This document shows positions 11,650 through 23,624 of a DNA stretch of 64,000 bases, one piece after another. Source of the stretch: Spirodela intermedia. Its lineage: Eukaryota > Streptophyta > Magnoliopsida > Alismatales > Araceae. Numbering within the stretch: the stretch's first letter is position 1; the number at the start of each line of letters is the position of its first letter. The stretch spans positions 2,168,501 to 2,232,500 of the forward strand of contig LR746281.1 in assembly GCA_902729315.2 (NCBI GenBank). Direction: 5' to 3'. The position numbers and the translations under genes are program-made. The notes beneath the pieces were generated by a model. It worked only from the letters and a program-made list of their open reading frames with translations. It had not been told where the DNA came from and did not search any database.

Positions 11650-12586
11650 CTCCGGCGGCGCGTCTCCCCGTCGCCTTCCTTCCTCCCGTCTCCGCGTCCT
11701 CCGCTCTCCCTTGCCCGAGGCTTCCGCCGATTCGCCCGAGTTCACTCAGTCCTCCATAAAGTCTTCTGCAGGCCTACTGGGCTCTCTCCCTGTCTCTCAG
11801 TTCTATTTTTGGGCCTCCACTACCTCAAAAGCCCATTATCCCCCAATTGATGAGTCCGTCATTATTGCAACCACGATACCGTAATAATAATAATAATAAT
11901 CATGATGTAATCTTGAAAGTTACATTTCGGGCTGTGGGCTGGTTTTTTTGGGGCTGGCCTCGGGCTTTTTATGTCTGTCTGCGTCGGGCCAGGCCCGATC
12001 TGCGACGACAAGCGGTGGGGGTTGCTCGTGCCCTCTCTCATCGTACGCGCAAACGACAGGGACCGCCTGGCTTGGGCCCGATCGAAGAGGGCGACCGCCA
12101 CGTGGACCTGGGGTCATGGCGACCGTATCGCTGACTTTGGACTGTACCGGCGCTAAATCCCGGGGATCGAGTCAGCAATTCGAATCGGGATGGCATTATC
12201 GTTATTTAGTGCAGTGAGGAGGGTAATAAATCGCGAGGTTTTTTAAAATAAAACCGGGACAGGAGGGCAGGCGGGCACCTTCAACGTTCGGGTTGGCGGG
12301 CTTTTAAAAATTATGGAAATTAGAAAAAAAATAAAAGCAGATGCTTTTTCCCATGTGTGGCGTTACTATTTTCTTGTTGCGGCTGCCCAGGTTTAATATT
12401 TATTTATTTATTATTTAATAGAAAATAAGCCGATATTTCTACTTTAATAGTTTACGTCTTTTCAGTTTTTTTCTCCTCTCTCGTCCGCTTTCCCCCTTTT
12501 TTGTCTCCGCCGAGACCTCGCCGCCGCCGACGACGGAATCGGCAGCGGTCGGAACAGCCGCCGACTGGTAGCGAGAGAGAGATAGA

Positions 12587-12625
<39 letters not shown>

Positions 12626-12954
12626 TAGCTCGTCGCAGGAGGAAGGGAGAGGAGAGAGGGAGGGGGAGCGAGAGATAGAGAGAGCAGTTCTGAGCGGGGA
12701 AGGAGCTGGGATCGTTCGTTCCGGCGACTGGTTGGTTGACGGTGTGCTGAAAGTTCTGCAATGGCGAGGAGGGGGAAGAGGCTGAGGCGAGGGTTTCCAG
12801 CTGCGGAAATCACTTGTTTCTGTTTGTGAAGTGTCCGATCCGGTGCTGTGGAGAGGAGGGAGCAGATCTCGTGGTAGTGTCTGAGCTCTGCGGGGAGGGT
12901 GTTCGAAGGTTTTGAGGATCTCTGAACTGCGGTTTGTTTCTCGTTTATGTATGT
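10936..12954. other. Spacer between ACR and the clade-B AHL gene
   Basis: The left part is likely ACR 3' UTR. The middle is GC-rich with only compositional ORFs, a CT run at about 11630-11650 and an (ATA)n-like run near 11882. G-box CACGTG occurs at 12099-12104. The right 450 bp, with a GA run at about 12588-12622, is probably the 5' UTR and promoter of the AHL gene. A small ORF at 11462-11578 has no recognisable family. Confidence 0.5.
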
Positions 12955-13070
12955 ATGGAAGGGGATGGGAGTATAAGTCCGGGAGTGACGGCGGCGCCTC
13001 CAGCAGTTGCGGAGGTCGGGGAAGGCTTTCATCCGTCGGTCTTGACCAGGCCGGAGAGCCTCGGTCATAG
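12947..13070 (+). promoter_or_regulatory. Two upstream ORFs overlapping the AHL start codon
   Basis: The sequence ATGTATGTATGG places ATG codons at 12947, 12951 and 12955 in three different frames. The first ORF ends at 12976 after nine codons. The second ends at 13070 after 39 codons. Both overlap the main AHL ORF, so scanning ribosomes that use them would bypass the main start. Whether the transcript begins upstream of 12947 is inferred, not shown. Confidence 0.5.
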
Positions 13071-16000
13071 CGGCGGGGTGACGACGTCTGTGACGGCGGC
13101 TGTCTCCGCCGCTGCGCTGGCTGACGCCGCCGGCTCGGCTCCAGCTCCCACCGCTTCCGCGGCCATTGCTGCCACTGGTGTTGCGCCGGCGGTGACTGCC
13201 GGCGCCGCCCCTGCTACCGTGTCGGCGGCCGCCGCTGCCGTGGTGTCGCCGCCGGGGTCTGCCACATCCGTCGGAACGGCAGCGGCGACGGGCACTCCGA
13301 TATTGAAGAAGAAGAGGGGGAGGCCGCGGAAGTACGGCCCGGGAGGAACCCTGTTGATGCCTCTGAGCCCCATGCCGATCTCCGCCTCGGTGCCCGCCGG
13401 CGACATTCCCGTGGCGGCGGCGGCGGCGATGATGATGAAACGGGGTAGAGGGCGGCCAGGCGGTTCGGTAAACCAACATCAGCGCGGGGTCGAGATGATT
13501 TCTTTCGGTAATTCTACGATCTACGGCACATTCTCTTTCCCGTTCCCAGTTCACGTTTTTCTCTTCGATTCCTTCATTCTTGCCTGACGAATAGCATAAA
13601 ATTATGGTCAGCATGCGTCTGCGCTCCTTCTAACTGTATTATATTTATTTCGCTACCCTCGGTCTGGTTATTTATTTTTTGCGGGTTTCATATCCTCATC
13701 ACCGAATCATTAGAAGTAAATGGATTACATTTACTCTTAGCCTAGGATAAATGAACAAATAGACGCAGCAGCTTCACCCAGCAAATCCGTTGCATTATAG
13801 AAGTGTTTTTTTTTTTAAATTGCTTTTTAGAGTTAACTTGTACGTTTCTTGATCCCTTCAAAGTTTTCTTTCCAGGCGAATCAGTTGCATACTCTGGTGG
13901 GGCTAATTTCACGCCGCATATAATTACTGTCGCAGCCGGTGAGGTATGTCTTACCAACGTTGAAAATCTAAGAATCCGGTCGTAGAAAATTGCTATGTCT
14001 CAAGTTATCGCATTGATCCTTCTCCCTGTTCTCATTTGGATAATTCTTCCTCAACGTACTTCATTAAGGATGTGTGTTTTTGAATCCATGGAAGTATTAA
14101 CGGGAGTCAAATCAGAAGGCCATCTGATGGCCCTCACTATGCCACTTTCCTGTAGTGTTTAGGTGCAGTATCCCTTCTCTTGCGCGGAGGGCTACTGTGT
14201 GTCTGATTTTAGCAACGGGTGGCATCTGCAGACACGTTGGAGGCAATCCTTCCATTGGATGTGACCTTTTGGGAGAGGATGGTTAGAAGGGCCCCTTTGA
14301 CTTGGTTGAATGAGAGACGCGCATACAATTTCAGAGAAAGATCTGGGCTTCCTGCCTTAGCTCCCTCTCCACAAGATTCAAGGCTGATGCCCGTTTTTAT
14401 CAGTAATTTCCCATATCTCAAGCGAAAACATTCGTCTCCATGGGGGGATTCCAGACCGTGCCTATGTCTACCTTACAGAATTTGAAATATTTTATTGTTG
14501 TTTTACGTGCTATTTTTGATGGCTATTTGACGTTTCTCAAAGAAACCTAAGAGTGAGATTGAGAACACCCGTGAGTCTTTTATGATGATACACTGGAGTT
14601 GGAATCATGCATGTAGGCGTAGGGATTCGACTAAATACTCGAGTGCTAGTGGGGATCAATGGTTAGATATCTTCACTCCGGGTCTATGATTGAGTCATCA
14701 AGGACAGATTGAAGGATATTCTACAATGTTTTTGGGTTTTATCGCTTAAATGGTCTTGCTATGGTGTGCTCATTTACGATTAAGTGGGGGGGAGGGGTTT
14801 CTAAGGATGATGAGGATTTGAGTGAATATTTGGGTAAATGTCGGGATCAAAGTGTGGATGTTCTCAAATGAAACTTGGAGAAGAGGTCATACGCATTGTA
14901 GTTGTGTATTCTTAATGTAATCAGGCATAGCGTAAAACCGCTCGGATGAAGCAGAGTCCTGATCTGAACAAAAATATGAATCCTGATTGAAATATTAGTT
15001 ATATATTTACAAGTTTGTGGGACCTCTGATTATTTTCTCCAGTTAGAAGTGGACTCGGGAGAGATCAGATAGCAGCAGGTCCTTTGTGTTAAGTAATAAT
15101 TATTTTTTCCATGATTCTGTTGATTGTCAAGTAAAAATTGAATCGTGCGCTATTTGAATTTTTATTCTTTCCCACTTACGTAGTCACTGCATCCTCTCAT
15201 TTACATCTGGATTTTTTGTAGGATGTCACAATGAAGGTCATATCATTTTCTCAGCAAGGGCCTCGAGCCATCTGCATTCTCTCTGCGAATGGCATAATCT
15301 CAAATGTTACACTGAGGCAACCTGATTCATCTGGCGGCACGTTGACATACGAGGTATGATCAATATTTTACGGATTTTTCTGTACTCAATTCTATCAATT
15401 GCAAATGATGCCGTGCTCTGAATTATTAATAACCATTTTTTAGTGAAGTAAATATATCTTTGATCAATTAATCTGTTTTTCTTCATATTCTTCATATTCT
15501 TCATTGAGCTTCACGTCGAATGCTTGTGTTCTTCCTGTGACAGGCACGTGAGTTTATTATTTTGATTTTCGAGGCCTCCAATCATGATGTTCTGTTTTCT
15601 TATCCTTTTCCCTTCTTATTTTCTTTATTTAATAATGAACTGTTCCTCAGATTCAGGGATCTCATTGCATTTGCTTAGGAAGTTTTTGATTCGTGTGCCA
15701 CTCATCACTTGCTGCTGGCCATTATTTTAACACATGAAGATTCATTTGTTGGTTTTACGAATCTCATTTAATAAGGATTTTTTTAAATTGACACACAGCG
15801 TATTGATGCTCGTTAGTTTTATCAGAGGAGTTTTCTTTTTCCACTTTGCTTTCTATGTGCTAAATTTCTTCCCTCCCGTTATGTATGTGAATACGAAACA
15901 AAATGAACTGTTCATGATACGAAACACCATTTGATAAGATTTTGCATAATCCTCTTTTTTGAAACGGTGAAAATGGGGTAAGTTCCTGTTCTCTTAAGGA

Positions 16001-17060
16001 ACATGTGAGTTGACTGGTTTGAGATGTAATCTGCCAATCACCATACCTCGTATGGCATCAGTCTCAGCAAGTTAGGAGATTAATTGACGTTCATATCAAG
16101 GAAGAATAATCAGGCATCAATGCTTTCCCTGTAAAATAGTTTAACTTACTAAATCTACCAGTCCTACGTTTTGTGTTGGATCGCTTGATGCAGAGAAGGG
16201 AAGAGATAATGGTGTGGGTGGGTGACCATAACCTAGAGTTAGTAAGAACATTGCACAGGGAATGCATTATACCCGATTAACCTGCAGATATTGGTTTTTT
16301 ATTTTTTATTTTTAGATTTGTTCTTCTGCTTCATGACATTTGGCCCTTCGCTGTGAGGCTCTTCCCAGTCCCTCCAATTTTTGACCTAAATTGTTACTCT
16401 CTTCTGGCAGGGTCGGTTTGAATTGCTTTCCTTGTCTGGGTCATTCATGCCGACGGAGAGCGGAGGACCAAGGAGCCGGTCTGGTGGGATGAGTGTCTCT
16501 CTGGCAAGCCCCGATGGCCGTGTTGTCGGTGGAGGAGTTGCAGGTCTGCTGGTGGCTGCCAGCCCCGTTCAGGTTTTGTCAGCTCCCACCACCATCTCTT
16601 CCAAAGGACTCATTTTTCCCTGCAGATGATTTCATCGTTTTATATGGCAGAGAAAACACGGATTCATTAATTTTAAAATAAAATTATAATTCATCAGAAA
16701 ATTGCATTTTTTCTTGGTGTTCTAGAGAGATCGATCCCCCGTTTTGTGATAATCCAATCTGGGTTTGGACAGGTGGTGGTGGGCAGCTTCACGCTGGGCT
16801 ACCAGATGGAGCAGAAGACCAAGAAGCTCAGGGTGGAGCCAGCCAAGGTCTCCCCTGCCCTGCCGCCTGTGCAGCCCGCCGGCGGCGGGGGAGACGTGGA
16901 GGAGACGACGTACGCCGCCGGGCAAGTCTTCACTGCAAAGGCCGCCGCCACCGCCGCCGCCCTCCAGGGGGAGAGCTGGATCCCATCCCCCCACTCTGTC
17001 TCGGAGCCCCCCGGTGGCGCCGCCCTCACAGACATGAACATGTCCTCGTCCGAAAGGTGA
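12955..17060 (+). CDS. AHL: AT-hook motif nuclear-localized protein, clade B (two AT-hooks + PPC/DUF296)
   Basis: Five coding exons (12955-13507, 13876-13943, 15222-15353, 16411-16572, 16773-17060) give about 400 residues. Domain order is an Ala/Pro/Thr-rich N-terminus, AT-hook 1 (RGRPRKYGP, 121-129), AT-hook 2 (RGRP, 165-168), then the PPC domain (about 195-320) containing TPHIITVAAGE, RAICILSANG, GRFELLSLSGSF and VVGGGVAGLLVAASPVQ. Two hooks plus a five-exon PPC gene indicate a type II, clade-B AHL that binds AT-rich DNA in the nucleus. The GRFELL core is intact, unlike the other AHL in this window. The C-terminus is Ala/Gly/Pro-rich. Two further ATGs lie 4 and 8 bases upstream in the other two frames (12947, 12951) and both make overlapping short ORFs. 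A large ORF on the opposite strand is a compositional shadow. Confidence 0.94.
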
Positions 17061-17176
17061 GGCCGTCGTAGAAAGCAATTCTCTCTGGTTTATCTATTTG
17101 TGAGCTCGTTTAGCTTGATTTGTTGACTCCGATCCCCCCATCTGATGGGAATCTTAGTGCCCAACTCCCCCGAACT

Positions 17177-17650
17177 CGTTTTCTCCACCCAAACAGGCTA
17201 TCGTTGACTGAGTGCTTTCTTTCCCTTGGAATGTAATCGTCGTTGACTGCGACCTTCATTTTGTGAGGACAATGAGGATTGTAACCGTTGGTCTGTAGAA
17301 TGGGTGCATGCCTCAATGCTACAGTAAAGTCAACGCATCACCGATCTTCTAAGAGCAGGGGGAGGGGGGGGGGGGACTGGCAAAGTCCACTGGTTTCTCC
17401 ATACCCAAACAGGCTACCGTTGACTGAGTGCTTTCTTTTCCCTTGGAACATAATCGTCGTTGACTGCGACCTTCATTTTTTGTGAGGACAATGAGGATTG
17501 TAACCGTTGGTCTGTAAAATGGGTGCATGCCACATTGCCACAGTAAAGTCAACGGATCATGAATCAAACTAGTGAGAATGATCATCGATCTTTTAAGAAC
17601 AGGGGGGGGGCTTACATCAATGTCCACTGGTTTCTCCACAATCCCCACCT
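17177..17650. repeat. Tandem duplication of about 217 bp between convergent genes
   Basis: Two copies (from about 17177 and 17393) and the start of a third (about 17628) share ttctcca..cccaaacaggcta, cgttgactgagtgcttt, gtaaccgttggtctgta, gggtgcatgcc and acagtaaagtcaacg, followed by an 'agagcaggggg'-type G-run. TTGAC cores recur in each copy. The array occupies the space between the AHL stop (17060) and the CLPR2 stop (17787), so it may lie in one or both 3' UTRs. Confidence 0.8.
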
Positions 17651-17786
17651 TCCAGGAGCCCCGCCGCCATCTTAAGGAGGGCAAGCTGGTAGGAGTGCGA
17701 GGAAGAAACCAGCTGCCAAGATCAGGGGATTTTTTTGGTCTATCAGACAGAAAAGATGGGTCAAGATCGGTGGGGGGACGGAGCGG

Positions 17787-20700
17787 CTAGCCGAGGCCAG
17801 TCCCGGCCGGCTGCTCTTTGCGGGGGGCGTCGGCCTTGATCCTCGCCGGTCTGAGGACGCGGTCGATCAGCCCGTAGTCGAGGGCCTCTTGGGCAGTGAA
17901 TCGCTTCATCCGGCTCAGATCCTTGGTGATCTGAAAACCCCAACCATAATAAGATGATATCATACACAAAAAAATCATTAATCCCTCTTCAAATCCGATT
18001 TGAAGATCATTGGAATGATTATTGTAGAGGTTTTGATGAGCTAAACCATAAATATGAGCTCAATCCGGCATAAAAGGACTATTTTTGCCGATTTAATGCA
18101 TGTTCTACAGGCGACGATACATTTTCCAAAATGATTCCCACCGAGGAACAATATTAAGAAGAAATAATTGCATGTTCTATAGTATTGATTTTGGGGTCTG
18201 TATATTTTGTGGTAATTGTCCAACAAACTGTTCATCCATGACTGAGGAACTGATTAGAAATTTCCCAATATATATATATTTTTATTATCGACATGCTTTT
18301 ACTGCAAAAATAATCGAAGCAAATAGGCCAAAAGAACATCATTTTTTTTCCTTAATCTTCTCTTTTTTCCTAGGTTCAAGAATCTTGGCGTGCATGTTAT
18401 AATTTAAGATGAAAATATAAGAAATTTCGGTAGAAACGAGTTGACCACAAGCAAAAGACCAAGTAGAGGGAGAGATTCCGGCACCCAATTCAGGAATAAA
18501 TCAGATACCTTGTCAACGGGCTGGCCCGTTTTCTTCGACAATTCAGTAAACAGATAGTCTCTGATCCTGAGGAGCTCATTTGCTTCATTACGAATGTCAT
18601 CCGCCTACGTAGAGACTCGAGCAAAGTCAATGCTGGGACCATACAGGAAGTGCAGTAAAATCTAGGATACACCATTGGAAGATGGCGTTGACCAAACCTG
18701 GCCGCGGGCAGCTCCAGCAGGAGACTGTAGAGCGACTCTCGAGAGAGGCATGCCAACACGGCTACCCTTGAAGATCATAGGAAAAAGGAAAAAAAAGTAG
18801 GACAGACTTATGTTTGACAGGAGACTAAAAGTGGAAACAAGTGAATATAAATAAATAAATAAAATAAATATTTACCTTCTCTCCTGCTGCGAGAAGAAAT
18901 GCAGCCAAGTTATAAGCATAACCAACGCACTGAGTACCAACAGGACTTTTCAAGCTTTGCATTGTGTCATATATAGCCATACTTGGAGTAAGCTGTAAGT
19001 ATACAAATGAGTCAACTATCAATATATACCAGTGATATAATAATTTCATGAGCAACCGTTACTTAACTAGATTATAAAACAAAGCTGGTTCCAACAAAAC
19101 CTAAGGCTGGGTGATCATTATCACAAGTAGGGGAAATGGATAGGTGACAAAATGGATCGTCTCCAGGTTCAATACATGAATGCTTAAGGCTGGTTCATTT
19201 ATATCTTTGAGTAGAGTTCATATGAGCGTCCAAAAGGCCATCTGATGAGTTTTCTCCCTCATTCTTACTTTGACGGAAAAGGGATACCATTATCATCATT
19301 AGTCAGCAAAATATGTTCTGCTAGTTATATTTAGTACTTAAATTGTGGTTACAGTAACCAAGTTCAAATTTAAATGCTGTTCTGAGTATGTTCTACAGAA
19401 CTTTCGAGAAAACTTCTTCAGCTAAATAATCACTGATGTACATGAAATGCCCCATATTCTATGTGATTTTTTTTTTGGTAGAGATCCTGTTCTAAGTATA
19501 TATGATTTATGTTTAAATACATTTCAGACTTAGGAAGGTATCAATAGGTGAGAGGATAGGTGATATCCACTACAAGGTAAACCGTCCACAAGGAGATTCT
19601 CTCAGTACACGTCATCAACAAGAGCCAAGTATTTTCTTATTAATGATCCTGAAAATAAAAAAACTGTACTGTAGGAAGGGATCAGTCAATAAAAACACTG
19701 AAATTACTTACATCTCCACCAGGGCCATTGATGTACAAATATATCTTTTTTGAAGATTCAATGCTGTCAAGGTACAACATTGTTGCCAGAACTTGGTTAC
19801 TAAATTCTTCATCAATATTTTGGCCAATGAAGATAACACGCTCCCTGTACTGCAAATCAAGGTATATATATTACTGTCGCATGGAACATGAGGAAATAAC
19901 CAGACGGCGGGAGGGAGATTTTCCCTTACAAGGGCATTCCACAGATCGACCCATTGCCAAGTCCCCTCACCCGGTGTCCTATATGGAACCCTTGGTGTAC
20001 CAATGGGCATCATATGGACGCGTGCGCGTGTGGCTCTCTTATTTGAAGACCTAAAACACAAAGTTGTCTCGGTGAAACAAGATAAGAAGCTACAAAAAAA
20101 AAAGATTCTATGGGCACTATCCTTTGCACTGCAATGGTTGGCAAATAAGCCAAATGACACAAAGCATAAATGAGATTTTAAAATAACAACAAAATCAGCC
20201 AAAAATATACGTCTGGAAGTCATCCGGCACAGAGTAGTGAGGACCAGTTTTAGAACAAACTGTCAGACCCAAAACTAAGCACGGGTACCAAATTGATGCA
20301 GACTTCTTTGACGGAGAAAAAATAACTAGCACATTGAATCAAAAGAGTTTGCAATGCCCTAGGTATGCCTGAATAATGACTGAAATTTTTTCTTATTCGT
20401 TCCGACCGGACAACCAACTTCATAGTTCGTAAAAACATTCCAATCAATCCCAATCTCATTGCTGAATACTGTCTGCTCCAGGCAGGCTCTAATTGAGACT
20501 TCTATTTTAGCCACTCACTACATTTTGAAAGATATTAGTCTTTTTTCCATAGTAATTCAATGAAAGATGATCATTTGGTGGGGAATTTGTAGTTTTGAGA
20601 CTACCAATATCAATACCATTAGCACGACTGTTCCAATGTGTCACTAATCTTGTTGGCCCAATTATCTTCTCCATGATTGAACTCTTCATAAGTCGAACAA

Positions 20701-22411
20701 TTATTTATTCAAAAGAAAAGTTTTCCTTTCACCATAATTGTCATGATAGAAGCCAAAACAGTCCACTGTTGTGGTTTTGTTTCAATCTGTTCAACTTAAT
20801 ACAAAACCAAAAAAATAAATAAAAAAATAACGTTCGTGGAACTAGATGTCTGCTTCTCAAGAACAAAAACTGACTTTGACTTTGGTTTGCTTCCTTTAAT
20901 TAACATTCTAACAAAGGATGCAGTAATACTTGAGTGTCCCTTTCACATGCTGATTCCCCTGTCCTAAGTACATGTAAATGTCGAACAGAGGAAAGTAAAA
21001 AGAAGTTGAATTTTAGGTCCTTGATGGTAGCCACGCTCAGAGTTCGTTTTGTGGTACTTAAAGTTGTCATTTTCACCCTCTTTTATTCGTTGGTTTTTAT
21101 TTTTGTCACCTTCTAGGTTCCTCAAAGCTTGGTAGGGAAGTCATTCACCATAGGAAGAATTGCCATAAGTGAAAAGCAATGTTCAAAGAATCCAAAGGGT
21201 TGATCGTTATTTATTATCACTATTGAAATTCACGGTCGTCACTTCAAATTGTCCATAATTTTTCACCAATGTCGATAACATGACCGAAAAAAAAAAGTGT
21301 GAATTGATGCCTTTCCCATTGTCCCCGGAGTCATGGACATAAAAACAGTAGCAATATTAATCACCAGTACTGATGTGCCCACCAATGATGATGCATGTGT
21401 CAACAACCTTACGAGTGTATTCTATATCCTATGACATAAGATGACTAATCCTCTTGTCATGCGTTTGGAAGGTTACCATTTCTCTAACCTCAAAAATAAC
21501 GAATACATAGAGAAACAATATGCTTTCCCGTTCTAAGTCAGGAACTCAAGAATACGTTCATTTTTTCCCCTCAGTGGAGCTTGCATGTCAACTAGTAGTT
21601 GATACCGATACTCAGAATCCATATCCATCACACTTTTTATTCATTTAGTTGATTTCCATCATAATTATTTTCTCCACTGCAGTCACCTAGAAGCTTGGTT
21701 TTGATGTACATTCTACTTAGTTATCGATCTTCTTACTCCATCCAATTTCCTCTATTTTTATTTTCGTTATCATGAGCCAGGAAAATTAACCCGCATATAT
21801 TGAAGTCAGAACTTGGTATAATTTTTTTTCCTCAGAAAAATAACTTACATACCGAAAAAATGTTATAATAAGGATAATATGAAAACACATACAGACCAGG
21901 TAAAAAATGAGCGTTAAAAAAATGACGAACACACTTCTCACAGGTGATACCTTATTGCGACGCTTTGATGCACTCGGCAGTGGAAATCAACATTCAGATT
22001 AGGTTTCCCGTCTCCAACAACACCTGCAGAAAATTCAAATAAATATTTTGAAAAATGTATATAAACGGCCAAAGAGGAGCGAAATGGAGCATTTATCTTT
22101 GAATAAATAAAAAATAGGGATAAATTACCCTCGGATTGGGGCCTCAATCCCACAAACACCTTGCTCGTACAGCTGCAAATACCCATACACAGAAATATTA
22201 ACACCCGAACACTCTAAAAAATATATAAGCACAAGCACACACGAACACACACGTGTAGTGAAATATGGTAGAAGGAAAGCCAATTTAATGACATTTCTAA
22301 GATCGGCAGACAACGGACGACCCATCGGAAACTCCACCTGAGCGAGGGCTTGTGGCCGGGGCTGCATATGGGGTGCCCGAAGGCCGTCGCGGGACCGGCT
22401 GAGGCCGCCAT
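17787..22411 (-). CDS. CLPR2: ATP-dependent Clp protease, proteolytically inactive subunit ClpR2, plastidial
   Basis: Nine coding exons in transcript order (22338-22411, 22129-22172, 21951-22023, 19930-20050, 19712-19849, 18876-18992, 18698-18766, 18509-18604, 17787-17930) join in phase to about 291 residues, close to Arabidopsis ClpR2. The N-terminus ([14 protein letters not shown]) looks like a plastid transit peptide. The signature [12 protein letters not shown] followed by [14 protein letters not shown] is ClpR2-specific. The Clp fold continues through [35 protein letters not shown] and [15 protein letters not shown]. Asn178 stands where ClpP has its catalytic Ser, and Gln203 where it has the His, so the subunit is non-catalytic. 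In plants ClpR2 is part of the stromal ClpP1/R1-R4 ring and is needed for chloroplast protein turnover. Intron 3 is about 1.9 kb. The gene converges on the clade-B AHL. Confidence 0.95.
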
Positions 22412-23505
22412 CCTCCCCCCCCCCTTCCCTACCAACTGATAGAGAGAAACCTCAAGCGGCCACCGAGCAAGAGCGAGAGCACCGCACCAGAATGCGCCTC
22501 CACCTTCGCTCTGCGAGGCAGCAACGTCCAGTGAGGCAAGCAATCGCCGGAGGAGCCGATAATGATCAGGAAAAGGGTTCGAAGTGAGATCCAGACCGTC
22601 CATTGGATCCCACAATGGTCCATCGATCACGCGGCCAGAACTTCTCTTCCCCTTGGAGTTATCGGATCATCCAGGAGTACGATTAAGATCGCTCTAATTG
22701 GATTCGGATCCGGGTTATCGGATCACGCCTCCCGATTGCTGCCTGGTGTGGGGTACGTGGCTTGCCTTGGTGACCTCAGTTCTTTTACCAAGAGTAAGGT
22801 GGGCTTTTTGTGAGCTCTCTGACCCGGGCCTTCCCATAATATGGACCTTTTATAACAGAGAAGAGAGAGAGAGAGAGAGAGAGAGTGAACGGCAAAGAGA
22901 AGATGAGCTGTGGGCTGTGAGAGTTGACCTTGTTGAAGTCTCAGGCCTCGCACTACCATTAATGACCCAATAATTATTATTATAAAGAGCTTTCAAAATA
23001 TTATTTAAATTATCCATCATTAGGGTTTTTTGAAAACACATTGCATTATATAAATATCCGGAAATGAGAAATAAAATGTAAAAACCAGAATGAGGTGGGA
23101 TGGATGGAGAGTCAACCCTCGTTCAGGCTAATACGAAATGAGCTCCATTTATTGACCAATTCTGTCTGTAATCATAGTGCAAGTTCATAAAATATAATTC
23201 ACATGAGCCTAGAGACGATCCCTGTGGCAGAAAATGCACCCCAATCCAGACCCAGATCGGACTGCTGCCAAATCAGGAGACCCAGACAGAGCAACCCAGG
23301 ATCAGTTCTCTAATTACTTAATATCTCTCTGCAATTGTCTCAAAGTCAACGCCCAATCTCATACAAAAAAGCTGTTCCATTTGTCCTTTTTTTTTTTTAA
23401 CCTGTAATGGATAAGAAAGAATGATGTGGCATCTCTCCCCGGACTGCAAGTCTCAGTTTCTCTCTCCTCAAGACTCCCACCGACAACACATTTGAGTACT
23501 GCGTC

Positions 23506-23551
<46 letters not shown>

Positions 23552-23624
23552 CCCGAACAAAGGTGTTAACAAAATAGGGAGCAGGAGCGCTGGAAGTCAC
23601 TTGACCTTTTTCAAAATGCTGCAT
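22412..23624. other. CLPR2 upstream region and 3' region of the nucleoplasmin-like gene
   Basis: GA runs lie at 22861-22884 and 23507-23547. A TATAAAA read on the minus strand (22854 down to 22848) could serve CLPR2, although it is 440 bp from the ATG. I read the minus strand here specifically for an FKBP domain and found none. Confidence 0.5.

Noticed and set aside
12439-13614. 391-codon minus-strand ORF opposite the clade-B AHL first exon
   Set aside because: It is Arg/Ser/His-rich shadow coding from GC-rich sequence plus a GA repeat. The plus strand carries the AT-hooks and joins in phase to the PPC domain.
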